64,000 bases of DNA from CAVVZJ01 sp963752755 (GCA_963752755.1 CAVVZJ010000001.1:2356001-2420000); one strand, 5' to 3'; shown: positions 52,308 through 62,767, counted from the stretch's first letter. Numbers and translations: made by a program. The notes: generated by a model not told the origin, from the letters alone.

Positions 52308-53528
52308 TCACGCCAGTAATCCCGCGATCGGCCGGGCCTCGTCGATCAAGGCAATCGGCTCCAGGCCGGGGATGGGCAGGCTCGACGCGGGATCGAGACC
52401 CAGAGCGCGGTAGATCGTGGCCGCCAGCTCGGCCGGTGTCACGGCCTGGTCCGCCGGCATGCTGGCGTGGCGGTCGCTCGCACCGACCACCTGGCCACCA
52501 GCCAGGCCCCCGCCGGCCAGCACGGCGCTCCAGACCGCCGGCCAGTGGTCACGCCCGCCGGAGGGGTTGAGCTTCGGTGTCCGACCGAATTCGCCGGTGG
52601 CGACCACGAGCGTCGAGTCCAGGCGTCCCCGGTGCTCCAGGTCGTCGATCAAGGCGGAGAGGGCCCGGTCGAAGGTGGGCAGGACCGTAGCGCGGTAGTC
52701 GTCGAAGGTGCTGAAGGGCAAACGGCCGTGGACGTCCCAGGTGGGCTGTCCAAAAACGGTCTCCGCCATGTTCACGACCACGAACCGCGAGCCGGCCTCG
52801 ACCAGCCGGCGAGCGAGCAGGCAAGACTGACCGAAGGTCGTCCGACCGTAAGCCTCGCGGCGCGGAGCCCGTTCCGACGCCAGATCGAAGGCGTCGGGGG
52901 CGACACCCGCCCGGGAGCCGAGCCGCCGGGGATCGAAGCCGGGCGCGGCGGGATCGGACCCGACGATGAACGGAGCGTGCTCATCGCCCAGGAACCCCGC
53001 GCCCTGGCCATGAGAGACGCCCACTCCGGTATTCCCGATCGGCGTCGGCAGGACGACGAACGGCGGCATATCGCCTCGCGGGCCAAGCCGTCGAGAGACC
53101 ACGGCTCCGAGGTGCGGCCACTCGCGGTCGGAACGGCAGAGCCGGCCGGTCTGGAGGAGCTGGTGGCCGGTTTCGTGGATCGGCGCCGCGGTGTGGTGGA
53201 GCGAACGGATCAGCGTCAGCTTGTCCATCCGACGCGCCAGGCCCGGCAGGTGCTCGCCGACCCGGACGCCCGGGACCGCCGTGGCGATCGAGCCGAACGG
53301 CCCGCGGATCTCGGCCGGAGCGTCGGGCTTGGGGTCGAATGTTTCGAGCTGGCTAGGTCCGCCGACAAGCATCAAGAGGATCACCGCTCGGTCGTCGGCC
53401 GGGCGGGTTGCGGCCTGGCTGGCATCGGCCAGGGCCAGGCCCGCCACGCCGAGGCCACTGGTCCGCAGGAACTCGCGACGCGACAGGCCCACCACCGGAC
53501 CCACGCCGTTTCGGCCGCTCGTCGTCAT
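52308..53528 (-). CDS. Tat-exported DUF1501 family protein
   Basis: 406 residues from ATG 53528 (GGAGG upstream). The Tat signal is LSRREFLRTSGLGVAGLALA. The DUF1501 core follows: ILLMLVGGPSQLETFDPKPD, LTLIRSLHHTAAPIHETGHQ, VVATGEFGRTPKLNP, GRDHWPAVWSAVLAGGGLAG, and the ending TPAELAATIYRALGLDP. Related to the partial gene at the window start, but not adjacent to it, so they are paralogues. Family fold is phosphatase/sulfatase-like; activity unknown. Confidence 0.93.
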   Translation of the reverse strand: MTTSGRNGVGPVVGLSRREFLRTSGLGVAGLALADASQAATRPADDRAVILLMLVGGPSQLETFDPKPDAPAEIRGPFGSIATAVPGVRVGEHLPGLARRMDKLTLIRSLHHTAAPIHETGHQLLQTGRLCRSDREWPHLGAVVSRRLGPRGDMPPFVVLPTPIGNTGVGVSHGQGAGFLGDEHAPFIVGSDPAAPGFDPRRLGSRAGVAPDAFDLASERAPRREAYGRTTFGQSCLLARRLVEAGSRFVVVNMAETVFGQPTWDVHGRLPFSTFDDYRATVLPTFDRALSALIDDLEHRGRLDSTLVVATGEFGRTPKLNPSGGRDHWPAVWSAVLAGGGLAGGQVVGASDRHASMPADQAVTPAELAATIYRALGLDPASSLPIPGLEPIALIDEARPIAGLLA

Positions 53529-53919
53529 GAGCCATCCTCCCTCACCATCCCTTGTTGGGGCCGTCGACCGGCCCGACCCGCCCATCTAACCACACCGGCA
53601 GCCGGTGGGCAATGTCCCGAACCGTGGGATGCAGACGCCGGAGACCGGATCGCCGCCAGGGGCGATCGCTCCTACCTTTGACGATTGTGCCGAACGGATC
53701 GACCCCGGCCCATCCGGACGGGCACCCTACGCGCCGATTCTGCCACCTCTGCCGGTTGCTCGGCATCGGCCCCATCGCGACGGCGAATCGCGCTGCGGAA
53801 GGCATCGGCGCCGATCCGATTCGATGATCAGGCGGAGGATTCCGCCGTTCTCAAGGCCGATTGAGGCGTGTCGAGCCCGATCGCCAGGCGTCCGGGGAAC
53901 CAGGAGGGTAACCGCGATC
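53529..53919 (+). other. Leader of the TolC-like gene
   Basis: 391 bases with no gene, divergent between the DUF1501 and TolC-like genes. CAGGAGGG at about 53901-53908 is the ribosome site of the latter. No promoter is certain. Confidence 0.45.
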
Positions 53920-55540
53920 ATGAACAGGTGCATACTGCACACAGGGCAAGCCGCGACCCTGGTGCTGGCCCTTCTCTGGACCGATCGCGGCGCCTGGGCC
54001 CAGGCCCCAACCATCGAGCCCGGCTCGAACTTCAGGCTCGGCCCTGGCGCGTCCACATTGGGCCGCTCTCCCGGTGCGAATGAGTCCATGTTCAGCAATT
54101 CCCCCGGCTCTGGAGGGATGACCCTCGACCAGGGCCCTCAGGGCTTCGTCGGTGGGCGGCCCGGCGCTTCGACGCCACGCGTGCCCCAGTCGCTCTCGAC
54201 GCCGGGCCAGCCCGGCACCGCGCCGATCCCGGGCGGCGCCATCACGCTCCCCACACCCTTGCAGGTCCAGCCGCCGCCAATCTACGGCACACTCGACTTC
54301 CCAGCCATCGCTGAGGAGATCGGCCCGCCCGAGGGGATCACCCTCGACCAGGCCATCGAATACCTCGTGCAGCGAAACCTCCAGCTCCGTAGCCAGGCCT
54401 TCGAGCTACCCCAGGCCGACGCTGACATCCTGACCGCGAGCCTTCGCGCCAACCCGATCCTCTACGCCGACGCCCAGCTCGTCCCCTACGGCAACTATTC
54501 CAACATCCGACCCGGCGGCCCGGTTCAGTATGACCTGAACATCTCCTACCCGTTCGACATCACCCACAAGCGGCAGGCCCGGACCCTCGTGGCCCGTCGA
54601 GCCAGGAGCGTGCTGGAAGCCCAGTATCAGGACGCCGTCCGACTCCAGATCGACAATCTGTATACCGTATTCGTCAACACTCTGGCAGCCCGCCAGGCGG
54701 TCCGCTACGCCGGCGCCGGCGTGGAGGGACTCGATCAGGTCCTCAAGCCGCTCGAAGCCCAGTTGCGCGTGGGCAAGATCGCCCCGGCCGCCTACAACCG
54801 GGTGAAACTCCAGCGCGAAACCGCTCAGATCGCCCTGCTTGACGCCGAGGAGGGTTTGCGACGCGCCCGTCGCGACCTGGCCACGCTGCTGAACGTCGCG
54901 CCGGACCAGGCTGAACAGATCGAGCTTCGCGGCACGCTCCGCGACGACGTGCCCCGCCCGCCGCCGACCGAGCGGCTCATGCAGATCGCCCTGGTCGCCC
55001 GACCCGACCTGATCGCCTTCCGCCTCGGCGTCGGCCGGGCCAAGGCCGACGTCCAGCTCGCCAGGGCCAACCGCCTCAACGACGTGTACGTCCTCTACCA
55101 GCCGTACACCTTCCAGGACAATTCGCCGTTCGGCCTCAAGAGCGCCACCTCTTGGGCCCTGGGTGTGACCGTGCCGCTGCCGGTGTACAACCGCAACCAG
55201 GGCGGTATACGACGCGCCACAGCTCAACGTCACCCAGACTGAGACCGAGCTGGCCGCCCTGAGCCGTCAAGTGATCAACGAGGTCCAGCAGGCGGAGAAG
55301 GAATACCTGGTGAGCCTCGAAGCTGTCCGACGGGTCGAGACGGTGCTCCAGCCGTCGGCGACCCAGGTACTCCAGACCGTCCGTCGTCAGTACGAGGAAG
55401 GATCGATTGACGTGATCACGTTTGTCACGGCCCGCCAGGAATATAACCAAGTCGTCAAGCAATACCTCGACGTCGTGACTCGGCACCGTCGGAGCATGCT
55501 CGGCCTGAACACGGCCGTCGGCCAGCGGATCTTGCCTTGA
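53920..55540 (+). CDS. TolC-like outer membrane efflux protein (one frameshift)
   Basis: About 539 residues from ATG 53920. A signal peptide ending AWAQ is followed by a disordered Gly/Pro-rich stretch of ~100 residues, then the TolC/CusC fold: EGITLDQAIEYLVQRNLQLR, LNISYPFDITHKRQART, RRARRDLATLLNVAPDQ and PDLIAFRLGVGRAKADVQLA. The reading continues in a second frame from 55219 (one extra A in GCCACAG) with NVTQTETELAALSRQVINE and RRQYEEGSIDVITFVTARQE. It would form the outer-membrane duct of a tripartite pump; the pump genes are not in the window. Relation to the nearby copper-type genes is possible but unproven. Confidence 0.85.
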
Positions 55541-55628
55541 GACGCGGCCCAAAAAGAACGACGCCAGACCTCCCCGGGGGGGCAGGGGGGTCGGTGTCGT
55601 CCAAATGACCTCAGCGAAACGGACCGCT

Positions 55629-55985
55629 TCAGCTTCCGATCAAGCCCCGCACGACCTTCGAGAGGTCGACGCCGGTGTCGGTGAGGCTATAGAAGTTGTT
55701 CTTGCCCTGGCGTCGCGGGGCGATGATGCCGCCGTGACGGAGCAGCGCCAGGTGATGGCTGACCGCCGGCTGGCTCTGGCCCAGTTGATCGCAGAGAGCG
55801 CCGACGTGGCGCTCGCCTTCGGAGAGGATCAGGATCACCTGAAGCCGCGTCGGATCGCTGACGTGCTTCAGCAGGGTCGAGGCCCGGCGGGCCTGGTGGA
55901 GCCGCTGATCCGCCTCCTTGACGCTCTTGGACTTGCTGGCCTTGGTCCCGGTCGTCGGCCTCACGCTGGTCTTGGTCATCGCCAT
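55629..55985 (-). CDS. ArsR/SmtB family transcriptional regulator
   Basis: 118 residues from ATG 55985 (GGAGGA upstream). A basic Lys/Thr-rich N-terminus leads to the winged-helix domain: LLKHVSDPTRLQVILILSEG, GALCDQLGQSQPAVSHHLAL with the recognition helix, and the wing RRQGKNNFYSLTD. Metal-sensing cysteines (CxC in helix 3) are absent; only one Cys occurs (LCDQ), so the signal may not be a metal bound the ArsR way. It lies downstream of the SCO1-like gene on the same strand, 360 bp away. Confidence 0.9.
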   Translation of the reverse strand: MAMTKTSVRPTTGTKASKSKSVKEADQRLHQARRASTLLKHVSDPTRLQVILILSEGERHVGALCDQLGQSQPAVSHHLALLRHGGIIAPRRQGKNNFYSLTDTGVDLSKVVRGLIGS

Positions 55986-56345
55986 CGTCGGTCCTCCATC
56001 GTCGCGTGAGCGGTCGCGTCGGGGTGGAGCGCCGACTGCCGCTCGGCCAGGGTAGGGGGTTCGGGGCCAACCGAGTCGTGGGTGGTGACGAGTGCTCACC
56101 GGTCGGGCTGGACGCGACAGGCTCCGTCGCGCCGGGGGCCGGCCGGGGTCGCCCGACGCCTCGGCACGACCACGTAACCCACTGTTTCATCTATCTCGGG
56201 GTAATGTATCACAATCTCGGAGCCTGACAACATCTTTTTTCAATTTTAATAGCCGACCTTGGAGATGTTCAGTTCATTAACCGCAAAAGGTCGACCTACG
56301 ATGGTGAACGGAAGATACTCGGGATGGAGAATCCGGAGACCGTGT
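55986..56345 (-). other. Spacer between SCO1-like and arsR-like genes with AT-rich promoter region
   Basis: 360 bases, no gene. Bases 56180-56280 are strongly AT-rich (ATGTATCACAATCTC and CATCTTTTTTCAATTTTAAT), the likely promoter/operator region for the ArsR-type gene, transcribed leftward. I could not identify a clean operator palindrome. Confidence 0.45.
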
Positions 56346-57359
56346 TCACATCGGCGCACTTGCCGCGCGAGGTGGGTTTCCGGTCTCGTCGGTTTCCGGT
56401 TCGCGGCGGAGGACATCGGAGATCGTGTTCATCAGTTCGCCCACTTCCCAGCGGTTGCCGGTGACCAGCTCGACCAGACGCCCCTGGCGGTCGATGATTG
56501 CGGTGCTGAGCGTATGAATGATCTCCTGGCGCGTCGGCCCGTAGGTGAGCCCGAGCGGCTCGGCGACGCGGGCGAGTTCCTCGTGTGAGGCCACGGCGAA
56601 CCTCCAGAGCGGCGGCTTCGCCCCGACCAGCCGGGCGTGTCGCGCCAGGACGTCCGGCGTGTCGTGCTCCGGGTCGAAGCTGACCGAGAGCAGCCGCACC
56701 TGCTCGGCCCGGCCCGGCATCAGGGCGACACGTCGCGCCAGCTCGGCGAATTTCTTGTCCATCAAGGGGCAATAGTCCGGCAGCGGACATCGCGTGTAGA
56801 TAAAAGTCAACACGACGACATGCCCCCGGAGGTCCGACAGCCGGAGTTCCTGGTCCGCCTGCGTCGTCACCACGAAATCAGGCACGGGCTGGCCGGGTTT
56901 CAGGACCGGATGCCGCGTCCGGAGCACGGCACCGCCGCCTGTCGTGTCGAGCGTAAAGGCAGGCGGCTCAGCCAGCTCGGTGATCACGACGTCGGTCAGT
57001 CGCGATCCCCGGTCGCCAACCCGGAGCGTCCCTTCCACCTTGTCGCCGACCTGAAGTTCCTCCAGGACCGGCTGGCCCGCCAGCTTGAACTTCATCGTCA
57101 TCGCCGGCATGTAGTCCGGGATCTCCTCATGAGCGATCGCCACCTCGCCCGACGAGCGGTCGATGCTCGCCACCTTCCCCACGAGCTTGAAGGCCCTCTC
57201 GGAATCCGTCTTCGTGGAGGAATCGGCGCGCTTCGATGTCTCGGAGATGGTCGGGACCGACGGGCGTGAGGGAGCGGTCTCTTCCCGTCGGCACGAGGCG
57301 AGCAGTAGCTCGGAGAGCAAGAGGAACGTCGCGGCGCGTCGGATCGGAACAGGTTTCAT
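56346..57359 (-). CDS. SCO1/SenC family copper protein with N-terminal copper-binding (CusF-like) domain
   Basis: 337 residues. A signal with lipobox-like LLASC (C23) suggests a membrane-anchored lipoprotein. Residues about 55-125 match the small beta-barrel copper-binding domain (GKVASIDRSSGEVAIAHEEI, PDYMPAMTMKFKL), including the His and Met pattern. Residues about 160-315 are the thioredoxin-like SCO domain: VVVLTFIYTRCPLPDYCPLM with the two copper/redox Cys in a CX5C spacing rather than the usual CX3C, and the conserved His in IIHTLSTAIID. SCO1 proteins deliver copper to cytochrome oxidase CuA. The two-domain fusion is known in planctomycetes and verrucomicrobia. Confidence 0.9.
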   Translation of the reverse strand: MKPVPIRRAATFLLLSELLLASCRREETAPSRPSVPTISETSKRADSSTKTDSERAFKLVGKVASIDRSSGEVAIAHEEIPDYMPAMTMKFKLAGQPVLEELQVGDKVEGTLRVGDRGSRLTDVVITELAEPPAFTLDTTGGGAVLRTRHPVLKPGQPVPDFVVTTQADQELRLSDLRGHVVVLTFIYTRCPLPDYCPLMDKKFAELARRVALMPGRAEQVRLLSVSFDPEHDTPDVLARHARLVGAKPPLWRFAVASHEELARVAEPLGLTYGPTRQEIIHTLSTAIIDRQGRLVELVTGNRWEVGELMNTISDVLRREPETDETGNPPRAASAPM

Positions 57360-57405
57360 GGATTATGCCGGAAGCGAGGATGGTTCCGGCGTGTTCTCCA
57401 TCAGT

Positions 57406-58173
57406 TCAGTACGGGAAACGGTCGTTCATGGAGCAGGCCGCCAGTTCGACGAGGAAGCCGGCCAGGCGATCGACAACGATCTCGGTCAGCTCGCGGCCCT
57501 TTTCGGCCGTTGCCGGTCGCGGGTCGCCGGCGCCGGAGTTCGTCGTGAGCAGGTGCCAGGGCCGGGTGATCTCGACCCAGCCCCGGTTGACCGCTTCGAG
57601 GCGGGTCTTCGCCAGGGCGCCGGGATCGGCGGCTTCGAGGGCGACCAGCTCGGGGAAGTGGGCCAGGCCCATGCTCGTCTCCAGCTCGCCGGCATGGTCG
57701 CCCGGCTCGTCGAAGATCGCCGCATGACGGTCCGAAGCCATCTTATACCAGTTGCAGAGGAACAGGTGAACGGGAGTCTTCCCGTACAATTGCCGAAGCA
57801 TCCACTTGAAGTCGTTGCCGCCGTGGCCGTTGAGCAGGACGCATTTCCGCAAGCCGGAAGCGGCCAGTGACTCGATCAGGTCGGAAACGACGGCGAGCAT
57901 CGTCGTCGGGTTGAGGTTCATGGCCAGGGGGAATCGCACCTGATTCGTCTCGGTGCCGTAGGGCAGGGCGGGCAGCCGGACGACCCGGGCGCCTTGCTCG
58001 GCGGCCCGCGAGCAGGCCCGATCGGCGACCACCTCGACCTGGAGGGTATCGGTCGCGTACGGCATGTGCAGGTTGTGGGGCTCGGTCGCCCCGCACGGCA
58101 GCACGGCCACCTCGAAGGGCGTTTCATTCTGGATGTGGCGGTACGTCAGGTCGGCCAGGTGCCAGGGTCGCAT
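57406..58173 (-). CDS. Creatininase family amidohydrolase
   Basis: 255 residues from ATG 58173. The family hallmark is seen in AVLPCGATEPHNLHMPYATD (metal-binding Glu and His, Asp) and VLLNGHGGNDF; the Glu of PGDHAGELETSMGL completes the metal set. Creatininase-like enzymes hydrolyse cyclic amides or formamides, for example creatinine or, in riboflavin/F420 biosynthesis, a formamidopyrimidine. The substrate here is not assignable. No signal peptide. Its neighbour upstream is a palindrome in the divergent spacer to gdhA. Confidence 0.88.
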   Translation of the reverse strand: MRPWHLADLTYRHIQNETPFEVAVLPCGATEPHNLHMPYATDTLQVEVVADRACSRAAEQGARVVRLPALPYGTETNQVRFPLAMNLNPTTMLAVVSDLIESLAASGLRKCVLLNGHGGNDFKWMLRQLYGKTPVHLFLCNWYKMASDRHAAIFDEPGDHAGELETSMGLAHFPELVALEAADPGALAKTRLEAVNRGWVEITRPWHLLTTNSGAGDPRPATAEKGRELTEIVVDRLAGFLVELAACSMNDRFPY

Positions 58174-58230
58174 GACGAATTCTCGGGTCGGGGCCGGGGA
58201 GAGACGGGTTTCGAGGAGGTCAGGAGGCGT

Positions 58231-58333
58231 CCCAGAACGACTTCGGAGTTTCGCTCCCGTGTGGGACCGCCGCCCCCGGCTGCCCGCCGTCGCGACCGCC
58301 GGGGGCGGCGGTCCCACACGAAGTGGTTCTGGG
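58231..58333. repeat. Nested palindrome (GTGTGGGACCGCC class) in a divergent promoter region
   Basis: Perfect 23-bp arms 58258-58280 and 58298-58320 flank a 17-base loop. Outside them CCCAGAACGACTT (58231-58243) and AAGTGGTTCTGGG (58321-58333) form a second, imperfect pair. The layout, with inner perfect and outer arms, matches the element at 6477-6599, though sequences differ. It lies between divergent genes, so a terminator role is unlikely. Confidence 0.85.
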
Positions 58334-58451
58334 ATGGCCCCTCAGCCGACGCCGGCGCGCCTTGCGGCCATTCGGCCGGGTCCGGTACGATCGGGCTTGA
58401 GGCATTGATAAGAGCCACTGGCTCGCCAGTCAACCGGGGACCGTCCGGCCC

Positions 58452-59681
58452 ATGAAAGCCTTCGAGGCGACCAACTACTTCTTCGATCAGGCCGCCGCCC
58501 GGATGGACCTGACCGAGAACATGCGGACCTTGATGATCGTCCCCGACCGAGAGCTGCGCGTCGAGGTCGCCATCGAGATGGATTCGGGCCAGATCGGCAA
58601 CTTCATCGGCTACCGCGTCCAGCACGACAACGCCCGGGGCCCGTTCAAGGGCGGCCTCCGCTATCATCCCCACGTCGATCAGGACGAGGCCCGCTCGCTC
58701 GCCTCCCTGATGACCTGGAAGACCGCCGTCGTGGACCTGCCGTTCGGCGGCGGCAAGGGCGGCATCAACTGCGACCCCTCGAAGCTCTCCCGCGGCGAGG
58801 TGGAACGGATCACCCGCAAGTTCGTCGAAAAGATCCACGACTTCATCGGACCCGACAAGGACATCCCGGCCCCCGACATGGGCACCGATGCCCAGGTCAT
58901 GGCCTGGATCATGAACGAATATACCAAGTATCACGGCTTTCACCCCGCCGTCGTGACCGGCAAACCGGTCGAGCTGCACGGCTCGGCCGGCCGCGAGGCC
59001 GCCACCGGTTTCGGCGTGGCGATCGTCACCCGCGAGGCCCTGGCCAAGCTCAACCGGGAGATCCGCGGCTCGACCTTCGCCATCCAGGGCTACGGCAACG
59101 TCGGCGGCCACACCGCCCGGTTCCTCCACCAACTCGGCGGCCTGATCATCGCCGTCTCCGATGCTTACGGCGCCATCTTCAACCGCGAAGGAATCGACAT
59201 CGCCGCTCTCGACCGCCACGTCGGGATCAACCGCAAGGTGGTCGGTTTCAAGGGCGGCGAGCCCGCCACGAATGAGCAACTGCTCACCAACCCCGTGGAC
59301 GTCCTGATCCCGGCAGCCCTGGGCGGCGTTTTCGACGCCGAGCTGGCCGAAGCGGTGCAAGCGACGATGATCGTCGAGGCCGCCAACAGCCCCACCTGGC
59401 CCGACGCCGATGAAGTCTTCCAGCGCCGCGGGATCCCGGTCCTGCCCGATATCCTCGTCAATGCCGGCGGCGTGGTCGTCAGCTATTTCGAGTGGGTCCA
59501 GAACCTCCAGCATTTCCGCTGGAGCCTCGAACGGGTCCAGAATGAGCAGGAGTCGCGGATGGTCGAGGCCTTCCAGAAGGTTTACGACCTGGCCCAGCGC
59601 AAGACGGTCAGCCTCCGCACCGCCGCCTTCATGCTCGCGATCAACCGCGTCGGCCGCGCCCGCGTCCTCGGCGGGATCTGA
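58452..59681 (+). CDS. gdhA: Glu/Leu/Phe/Val dehydrogenase (glutamate dehydrogenase type)
   Basis: 409 residues. It reversibly deaminates glutamate to 2-oxoglutarate. Catalytic signature VVDLPFGGGKGGINCDPSKL holds the active-site Lys, and GPFKGGLRYHPHVDQDEARS the substrate-binding Lys. The Rossmann motif is AIQGYGNVGGHTARFL (about 215-230). KRIMGG-type extra domains are missing, so this is the compact hexameric form. Cofactor preference is not clear by eye. Start ATG 58452; the ribosome site is weak. Followed by purB about 100 bp later in the same direction. Confidence 0.92.
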   Translation: MKAFEATNYFFDQAAARMDLTENMRTLMIVPDRELRVEVAIEMDSGQIGNFIGYRVQHDNARGPFKGGLRYHPHVDQDEARSLASLMTWKTAVVDLPFGGGKGGINCDPSKLSRGEVERITRKFVEKIHDFIGPDKDIPAPDMGTDAQVMAWIMNEYTKYHGFHPAVVTGKPVELHGSAGREAATGFGVAIVTREALAKLNREIRGSTFAIQGYGNVGGHTARFLHQLGGLIIAVSDAYGAIFNREGIDIAALDRHVGINRKVVGFKGGEPATNEQLLTNPVDVLIPAALGGVFDAELAEAVQATMIVEAANSPTWPDADEVFQRRGIPVLPDILVNAGGVVVSYFEWVQNLQHFRWSLERVQNEQESRMVEAFQKVYDLAQRKTVSLRTAAFMLAINRVGRARVLGGI

Positions 59682-59782
59682 TCCCTCGGGAATTCTTCCC
59701 TCGGTCCTTGACCGTTGACCCTTGTTCATCCTCCCTTCAGGCGCCTCAACCGGGCCGTTCCCTGCACGCGAATCGAGACACG

Positions 59783-61215
59783 ATGGAAGTCCGCGACACC
59801 TTCGAGAGCCCCCTGGCCAGCCGCTATTGCAGCCGGGAGATGCTGGCCCTCTGGTCCCCGCAACGCAAGTTCTCCACCTGGCGACGCCTCTGGGTTGCCC
59901 TGGCCGAGGCCGAGCGCGAGCTGGGTCTGAACATCACTGAAAGCCAGATCGCCGAGCTGCGAGAGAACGTCGAGTCGATCGACTTCGACGCCGCCCGCGC
60001 CTACGAGAAACGGCTCCGCCACGATGTGATGGCCCACGTCCATGCCTTCGGCGACGCCGCGCCCGACGCCCGCGCGATCATCCACCTCGGGGCCACGAGC
60101 TGTTACGTCACCGACAATACCGACCTGATCCTGATCCGCGAGGCCCTGCAACACGTTCGCGACGGCCTTGTCCGGACCATCGACGCCCTGGCCGACTTCG
60201 CCCTCCGCTGGAAGGATCTCCCTTGCCTCGGCTACACCCACTTCCAGCCGGCCCAGCTCGTCACTGTCGGCAAGCGCGCGACGCTCTGGTGTTATGAACT
60301 CGTGCTTGACCTCCACGAGATCGAGCGCCGGATCGACGGCCTGAAGTTCCTCGGCGTCAAGGGGACGACCGGCACCCAGGCCAGCTTCCTGGCCCTCTTC
60401 GACGGCGATCACGCCAGGGTTGAGGATCTGGACCGCCGCGTCGCCGCGGCGTTCGGCTTCGACGAGACCTTGCCGGTTTCCGGCCAGACGTACACGCGAA
60501 AGATCGACACCCAGGTCGTCAACGCCCTCGCCGGCCTGGCCGAGAGTGCCCATCGCTTCGGCAACGACCTGCGACTGCTCGCCCATGAGCGGGAGATCGA
60601 GGAGCCGTTCGAGTCCGAACAGATCGGCTCGTCGGCGATGGCGTACAAGCGGAACCCAATGCGGGCGGAGCGATTGTGCTCGCCCTCGGCCGGTTCGTCA
60701 TGGCCCTGCCGGCCGCCTCGGCCCAGACGGCCGCGACCCAGTGGCTGGAACGCACCCTCGACGACAGCGCCTTGCGACGGTTGGTCCTGCCCCAGGCGTT
60801 CCTCGGCGCCGATGCCTTGCTGAACCTGTATCGGAACGTGGTCCCCGGTCTGGTCGTTCACGAACGAGTGGTCGCCCGCCATGTGGCCGAGGAGCTGCCG
60901 TTCATGGCGACCGAGAACCTCTTGATGGCGGCGGTCCAGGCCGGTGGCGACCGCCAGGAACTCCACGAGCGCATCCGCCGCCACTCTCTCGCCGCCCGGC
61001 AACGCCTGGTGGAGCAGGGGGGGGAAAACGACCTCGTTGCCCAGCTCCAGGCAGATCCCGCCTTTGCGACCGTCAACCTGGGGGCCATCCTGGAGCCGTC
61101 CCGGTTCGTCGGCCGGTCGCCGGAGCAGGTCGAGGCGTTCGTCGCGCGGGAAGTGGCTCCGGTTCGCAGTCGTTATCCGGGCTTGCGGAGCCAGCGTCGG
61201 GATCTGGACGTCTGA
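59783..61215 (+). CDS. purB: Adenylosuccinate lyase (one frameshift)
   Basis: About 477 residues across two frames. PurB acts twice in purine synthesis, on SAICAR and adenylosuccinate. Motifs: ATSCYVTDNTDLILIREAL, LGYTHFQPAQLVTVGKRA (catalytic His), KGTTGTQASFLALF and the signature SSAMAYKRNPMRAERL. The second frame continues ALGRFVMALPAASAQTAATQ and LERTLDDSALRRLVLPQAFL. The shift is at about 60679-60682, probably one missing base. Because purB is normally essential for growth without purines, a sequence error is more likely than a real break. Length and C-terminal part resemble the longer, eukaryote-like PurB clade. Confidence 0.93.
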
Positions 61216-61352
61216 ACCAGGCGGGCTCACGCGATCGCCGCTCATCCCGTCGCCGAAAACCACAAGGACCGGAGACCCCGAATGCAAGACGGGGTTCCGG
61301 CCCTCGTTGGGCGGCATTCTCGGATGAGGGGCTCATCCGGGATTCACTCGGG

Positions 61353-61541
61353 TCAGACGCGGGCGGCCTGACGGGCCTTGCGAAGCCGCTTCAATTCCTC
61401 ACGGCGCCGACGCTCGCTGGGTTTCTCGTAGTAAGCCTTGCGCCGCATCTCCTTGCGAAGACCGCTCCGCTCGCAGAGCTTTCGGAATCGGCGGACGGCG
61501 TCCTGGATGGATTCGCCGGAACGGACCCGTAACTTCACCAC
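61353..61541 (-). CDS. rpsU: 30S ribosomal protein bS21
   Basis: 62 residues. The start is GTG 61541, with GGAGGAG eight bases upstream; a nearby ATG at the Shine-Dalgarno is out of frame. Sequence VVKLRVRSGESIQDAVRRFR, KLCERSGLRKEMRRKAYYEK and the Arg-rich tail are typical of bS21, which sits near the anti-Shine-Dalgarno region of the small subunit and aids initiation. Confidence 0.95.
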   Translation of the reverse strand: MVKLRVRSGESIQDAVRRFRKLCERSGLRKEMRRKAYYEKPSERRRREELKRLRKARQAARV

Positions 61542-62126
61542 AACCGCATCTCCTCCCGATTGATGATGTTCCTTGACAGTCTCTGAACGATATTGTTCTG
61601 TCCGACGCTCCGGGGTTCGCCGGGAGCTGGATGGGCTCTCGTTCCGTCCCTCACTCTCCGTCACCTGGAACGTGGTGCGAGGGTCGTGAGGGTGACTGAA
61701 AGCAAGTCTCCAAAATTATCACACAATTCACTCCTTGCCAACCCCAGTCGAACGCCTTGCTGGGGCCAACCCAGGGTGGCAACGGCGTGAGATTCCCACC
61801 GTTTTCGGGGGACCGGAAGTTTGGACACCCGGAGAACCCCCTGAGGACAGGTCCGTTCTCCGCAGGATGGCGCTTCCGCCGAGTCGCGTCTGCGCTACGG
61901 TCCAGAGCCCGGCAGGATTCCCCACCACTTGCAGGACGACCAGAACGCCCACCCCCGCCCGGAGCGCGATCCTGGCTGGAGCGGTTCCCGGGAGGGCGGG
62001 TCGTTTTTCGGGATTTCGTCTCGCGACGCTCGGCGTCGGGATGAGAGCGGTTTCCTCGCGACTCTCGTGGTTCGGATGTTGAGCGGCCAACGGGGCCGCA
62101 CGCCATTGCGGGGGGAACGACAGGCT
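61542..62126 (-). other. Intergenic region upstream of rpsU
   Basis: About 585 bases with no supported gene. It holds the candidate rpsU promoter at 61715-61741 and the 3' end of the RRM gene. The section 61742-62126 shows nothing recognisable. Confidence 0.45.
61715..61741 (-). promoter_or_regulatory. Possible rpsU promoter
   Basis: On the minus strand TTGGCA (61741-61736) is followed after 15 bases by GATAAT (61720-61715), preceded by TG (extended -10 style TGTGATAAT). Located about 175 bases upstream of the rpsU start in a locally AT-rich patch. Confidence 0.4.
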
Positions 62127-62522
<396 letters not shown>

Positions 62523-62767
62523 GGTCGCTGCCTTAGATACCGATCCCGTCCGAGCGCCGCTACAGGTGAACATCGACCGCTGCGTCGTCAGACGAAACAT
62601 ACCCGGGGGGTGTACCGACCACTGCCCAAGTCAATGATTCGCACGGCACACTCCGAGCCATCGAACACTATGGCGGGCTCAGTCCACGAACACAAGCAGA
62701 AACTTGACAAATCTCAGACGGAATGAAACTCGCTTGCTCGTGACGCCCCGGGCCCGGCGCCCGGCGA
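62523..62767. other. Leader of the RRM gene
   Basis: 245 bases, more AT-rich than average, between the RRM gene and the surface-type gene that also reads leftward. The sequence TTGACA at 62703-62708 is on the plus strand and has no gene to serve. Cold-inducible RRM genes often have long leaders; I see no clear cold box. Confidence 0.35.

Noticed and set aside
62703..62708. TTGACA as a -35 box for the RRM gene
   Set aside because: It is on the plus strand while the RRM gene and its neighbour read on the minus strand.
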